Under the pieces are notes generated by a model. It saw nothing but the letters and a program-made list of their open reading frames with translations, was not told the DNA's origin and searched no databases. Shown here piece after piece: positions 4,760-7,238 of a stretch of DNA of 7,238 nucleotides. A program made the translations under genes and the position numbers. The stretch lies in the NCBI GenBank assembly GCA_031288955.1, contig JAITQJ010000275.1:1-7238 (forward strand), in the 5' to 3' direction. Position 1 is the first letter of the stretch; each line of letters begins with the position of its first letter. Source of the DNA: Planctomycetaceae bacterium. GTDB taxonomy: Bacteria; Planctomycetota; Planctomycetia; Pirellulales; Thermoguttaceae.

Positions 4760-6799
4760 ATGATTTTTGCCCGATTCTTTACTCTTACATTCTTATTGCC
4801 GCTTGCCGCTTTACCTCTGTCTGCCTCCGAATCCAATCACGAATTCATTAGGCTCTTTCCCGACCAGCGGCAACTGTTACAGCCGGGAAAAACTTCGACC
4901 ACATTCATCAGTGCGGATTACGAAAAAATCAGCGAATTTCAAAATACCCAACCGATTATCGTCCTCGAAGATGCCGGTAAAAAAGATGTCGCAGAAGTCA
5001 GTGTCGAAGGGGACAGACTCCGCCTGCAATGGAATAGTATCGGCAAGAGTCAGATTTCACTGCGCATTACCAATCCCGATACCGGTCATATTGTTTATGA
5101 CAGAATTCAACTTGAAGCGTGGACACCGAATTACTGGACGATGTTCTTTTCCGTTCTCGGCGGTATCGGTATATTTCTGCTCGGAATGAAATACCTCTCC
5201 GAAGGTTTGCAACTCGTTGCCGGTGCCGGACTGCGGAAAATGATTGCCACCGTAACCGATAACCGCTTTACGGCGGTCATTGTCGGAGTTATCGTAACAG
5301 TTACCATTCAATCAAGTACCGCAACAACCGTGATGGTCGTCGGCTTCGTCAACAGCCAGATAATGACGCTGTCGCAGGGAATCGGTGTCATTATGGGGGC
5401 AAATGTCGGCACGACAGTTACGGCGTGGCTGCTGACGTTGAGCCTCAGCAAATACGGTCTTCCGATTCTCGGAGCCGCCGCATTGTTCTACTTGTTCGCT
5501 TCAGCGGAGCGCACGCGGCTTCTGGCAATGGTGGTGATGGGGGTCGGCTGCGTGTTTTTCGGACTCGATTTAATGCAGCACGGTTTTATACCGCTCAAAG
5601 ATTTGCCCGCCTTTTCACATTTTATCGAACAATTTTCCGCCGACACTCTTGCCGGTGTTTGGTTTTGCATCCTTGCCGGCAGCATTATGACCGTTATATT
5701 GCAAGCGTCATCGGCAACACTCGGCATCACTATTTCGCTGGCTTCACTCGGCGTGATTCAATTTGAAACGGCGGCGGCTCTCGTCCTCGGAGAAAATATC
5801 GGCACCACGTTAACCGCCATTTTGGCTTCGCTCAGCGGCACTGCTAATGCCCGCCGTGCCGCTCTCTTTCACGTCATATTCAACGTCTCCGGCGTGATTT
5901 GGGTTTCGCTGCTCTTTCGCACCGTCTTTCTGCCCTTTATGTATTGGTTTGTCGGAACTGACCCCGAAACCGGTCTCATTCGGGACCCGAAAGTGGGAAT
6001 TGCCCTGACACATTCCTTGTTTAATATCACCAACACGGTCATTTTCCTGCCTTTCGTCCACATTATCGCCGGTTTTCTGGAACACCTTGTCAGCGGCACA
6101 GATGAAGAGGCACAAGAGGGGCAGTCCCGATTGACCACGCTTGCCGTACATCGTCTTGAAACGCCGACGATGGCAATCGAACGTTCACGGATTGAAGTTA
6201 TTCGGATGGGAAATGCCTGCCTGCGGCTTTCGGAAAAGGTTGCCGAACTCATCAGTGCCGATAAAACTGACCAAAAAACGGTCGATAACGCCTTCCACCA
6301 AGAAGAGGAACTTGACACGCTGCAAGATGAAATTATCGCTTACACCTCGAATTTGCTCTCTGGAAACATTTCGCACGACATCGGCGAATCAGCACATCAG
6401 CAACTTCGTATGGCGGACGAATTGGAGTCGATAAGCGATTATCTGATTGTGATTCTTAAATCGCATTTGAAATTGAGTAAGGACGCTTTGTCCATACCCG
6501 ATATGCAGCGGGACAAGTTCGGGGAGTTGCATCGGGAAACGCGGGAATATCTGGCGATGGTTCTGCGTTTCTATTCGATACGGCGGCACGATTTCGCCGA
6601 CCTGATGATGGAGATTCACGCACAAGGACAGAGCCTCAACAGGAAGGCAAAGGAAGTCCGTGATGAGTTTATTAAACAGATGTCGCAGGAAAAATACGAC
6701 CCGCAGGTGGTGATTGCGTTTAATACGCAGTTCAATGCTTACCGGCGTGTCAGGGAACACGTTCAAAATGTCGCCGAAGCGATTGCCGGTACGAAATAA
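4760..6799 (+). CDS. Na+/Pi cotransporter (NptA/PNaS) family protein with extracytoplasmic N-domain and PhoU-like tail
   Basis: A 679-aa inner-membrane protein expected to couple sodium entry to phosphate uptake. Residues 1-22 look like a signal peptide (hydrophobic core LTFLLPLAALPL, then SAS-E). Residues about 25-122 are a beta-rich segment outside the membrane, with a bacterial-Ig-like look. Hydrophobic segments run from about 127 to 442 and contain the two inverted family repeats. Repeat 1 has Q-S-S-T-A-T-T (184-190) and GANVGTTVTA (213-222). Repeat 2 has Q-A-S-S-A-T (315-320) and GENIGTTLTA (344-353). The paired QSS motifs are the transport signature. Residues about 470-675 are helical with PhoU-like spacing (E-E-L-D-T-L-Q-D-E-I, then M-A-D-E-L-E-S-I-S-D-Y), as in many bacterial members, and probably regulatory. 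The gene stands alone and diverges from the KAS III gene. Substrate is inferred from family only. Confidence 0.93.
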   Translation: MIFARFFTLTFLLPLAALPLSASESNHEFIRLFPDQRQLLQPGKTSTTFISADYEKISEFQNTQPIIVLEDAGKKDVAEVSVEGDRLRLQWNSIGKSQISLRITNPDTGHIVYDRIQLEAWTPNYWTMFFSVLGGIGIFLLGMKYLSEGLQLVAGAGLRKMIATVTDNRFTAVIVGVIVTVTIQSSTATTVMVVGFVNSQIMTLSQGIGVIMGANVGTTVTAWLLTLSLSKYGLPILGAAALFYLFASAERTRLLAMVVMGVGCVFFGLDLMQHGFIPLKDLPAFSHFIEQFSADTLAGVWFCILAGSIMTVILQASSATLGITISLASLGVIQFETAAALVLGENIGTTLTAILASLSGTANARRAALFHVIFNVSGVIWVSLLFRTVFLPFMYWFVGTDPETGLIRDPKVGIALTHSLFNITNTVIFLPFVHIIAGFLEHLVSGTDEEAQEGQSRLTTLAVHRLETPTMAIERSRIEVIRMGNACLRLSEKVAELISADKTDQKTVDNAFHQEEELDTLQDEIIAYTSNLLSGNISHDIGESAHQQLRMADELESISDYLIVILKSHLKLSKDALSIPDMQRDKFGELHRETREYLAMVLRFYSIRRHDFADLMMEIHAQGQSLNRKAKEVRDEFIKQMSQEKYDPQVVIAFNTQFNAYRRVREHVQNVAEAIAGTK

Positions 6800-6844
6800 T
6801 CACCTTTTCATTAGAGTTGCTCCCTAACCGGCAAGAAAACGATA

Positions 6845-6891
6845 AGAGGCGAGGGGCGTTATCCCCCCGATGATTTTATTCTTCCGCCTCT
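6845..6891. terminator. Candidate bidirectional terminator between convergent genes
   Basis: AGAGGCG (6845-6851) pairs with CGCCTCT (6885-6891). Inside lies a smaller hairpin, GGGG (6853-6856) with CCCC (6863-6866). T-rich sequence follows on both strands (tatttattatt on plus, tatcgtttt on minus). The 33-nt outer loop is long for a classical terminator, so the inner hairpin may be the functional part. The right arm touches the stop codon of the minus-strand gene. Confidence 0.4.
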
Positions 6892-7238
6892 ATTTATTAT
6901 TCCTCTTTTTCCACCTTTCCATTTGGACTTCATAGGAAAGAGACGGCGAAAACTCTGCCTCAATTAACTCCTCCGGCACATCAATACGCAACTCGTTCTT
7001 GCCCTTCTTGACCGTAAATTCAAGCGGCGATGCCGCCGCCGTCTGATACTTTTCCGGCAATACCGGTTTCACCTCAAAACGCGGCTCCTCAAGCGTGATA
7101 CGGTAATACTCGTCCCATCGCTCCTGCGGCATTGATGAAGCAAACTTCGTTAACGTCACCTTATAATCTCCCGCATACACACCGTCGCCGGGCGAAAGTG
7201 TTGTGATAACAAACTTCCCGTCGGGCGCACTTACCGCA
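6890..7238 (-). CDS. C-terminal part of a transthyretin-like / carboxypeptidase-regulatory-like protein (5' truncated by window)
   Basis: The minus frame is open from the window end to TAG at 6890-6892, about 115 residues visible. The visible part begins A-V-S-A-P-D-G-K-F-V-I-T-T and continues through G-D-G-V-YAGDYKVTLTKFA, then LPEKYQTAAASPLEFTVKKG, N-E-L-R-I-D-V, and a basic tail ending R-N-N-K. This is the beta-sandwich pattern of transthyretin-like regulatory domains; the closest family I recall is the short, usually lipoprotein-type proteins abundant in Planctomycetes. The N-terminus, where a lipobox would lie, is outside the window. A GTG at 7178-7180 could start a 96-aa product, but the domain clearly extends upstream of it, so that start is unlikely. 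Molecular role unknown. Confidence 0.7.
   Translation of the reverse strand, partial: AVSAPDGKFVITTLSPGDGVYAGDYKVTLTKFASSMPQERWDEYYRITLEEPRFEVKPVLPEKYQTAAASPLEFTVKKGKNELRIDVPEELIEAEFSPSLSYEVQMERWKKRNNK

Noticed and set aside
4657..4836. 60-codon N-terminal extension of the KAS III gene
   Set aside because: It would overlap the start of the divergent transporter gene and both promoters. The family N-terminus fits the ATG at 4656.
7178..7180. GTG as the start of a complete 96-aa gene
   Set aside because: The same frame continues to the window edge with conserved domain sequence, so the gene is truncated by the window.

Overview
The window is a chromosomal stretch of a Gram-negative-type bacterium, most likely a gut-type member of the Planctomycetes with moderate GC. 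That placement is an inference. It rests mainly on the truncated gene at the right edge, whose transthyretin-like end (a GDG..AGDYKVT pattern, then LPEKYQTAAASPL, then a K-G-N-E-L tail) resembles the small carboxypeptidase-regulatory-like proteins common in Planctomycetes. A formylglycine-enzyme-fold (SUMF1) fragment at the left edge fits but is not diagnostic.

Left edge (1-447): an ORF already open at the window start ends at 172. Its last ~45 residues look like the C-terminal tail of a reverse transcriptase of the diversity-generating retroelement (DGR) type. Immediately after its stop, in the same frame, come 51 codons (173-328) that are unmistakably the C-terminus of an FGE-sulfatase/SUMF1 domain, with no gene body in front. 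The codons at family-variable positions look like adenine-substituted Asn codons, as in a DGR variable region. A perfect 8-bp stem / 4-nt loop hairpin follows 22 nt later. I read this as the end of a DGR or its remnant. It is the most interesting part of the window.

Centre-left (448-3600, minus): a 1005-aa transmembrane chemoreceptor whose Cache-type sensor is interrupted by ten 15-residue K/E/P repeats (ten 45-bp DNA repeats). It has a PAS-like domain in place of HAMP and a well-conserved signalling tip. Its upstream region carries an exact sigma-28 (FliA) -10 match and two TTGCGCAA palindromes.

Centre (3601-4759): a ketoacyl-ACP synthase III-family enzyme (minus) with the full Cys-His-Asn triad. 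It is divergent from the next gene across 103 bp holding two near-consensus sigma-70 promoters whose -35 boxes lie back to back and create a palindrome. The minus promoter places the transcript start at or next to the ATG, suggesting a leaderless mRNA.

Right (4760-7238): a 679-aa Na+/phosphate cotransporter-family protein (plus) with an N-terminal extracytoplasmic domain and a PhoU-like tail, then a candidate bidirectional terminator, then the convergent truncated transthyretin-like gene. The genes do not form one pathway: chemotaxis sensing, lipid or polyketide-type condensation, and phosphate transport sit side by side in separate transcription units.
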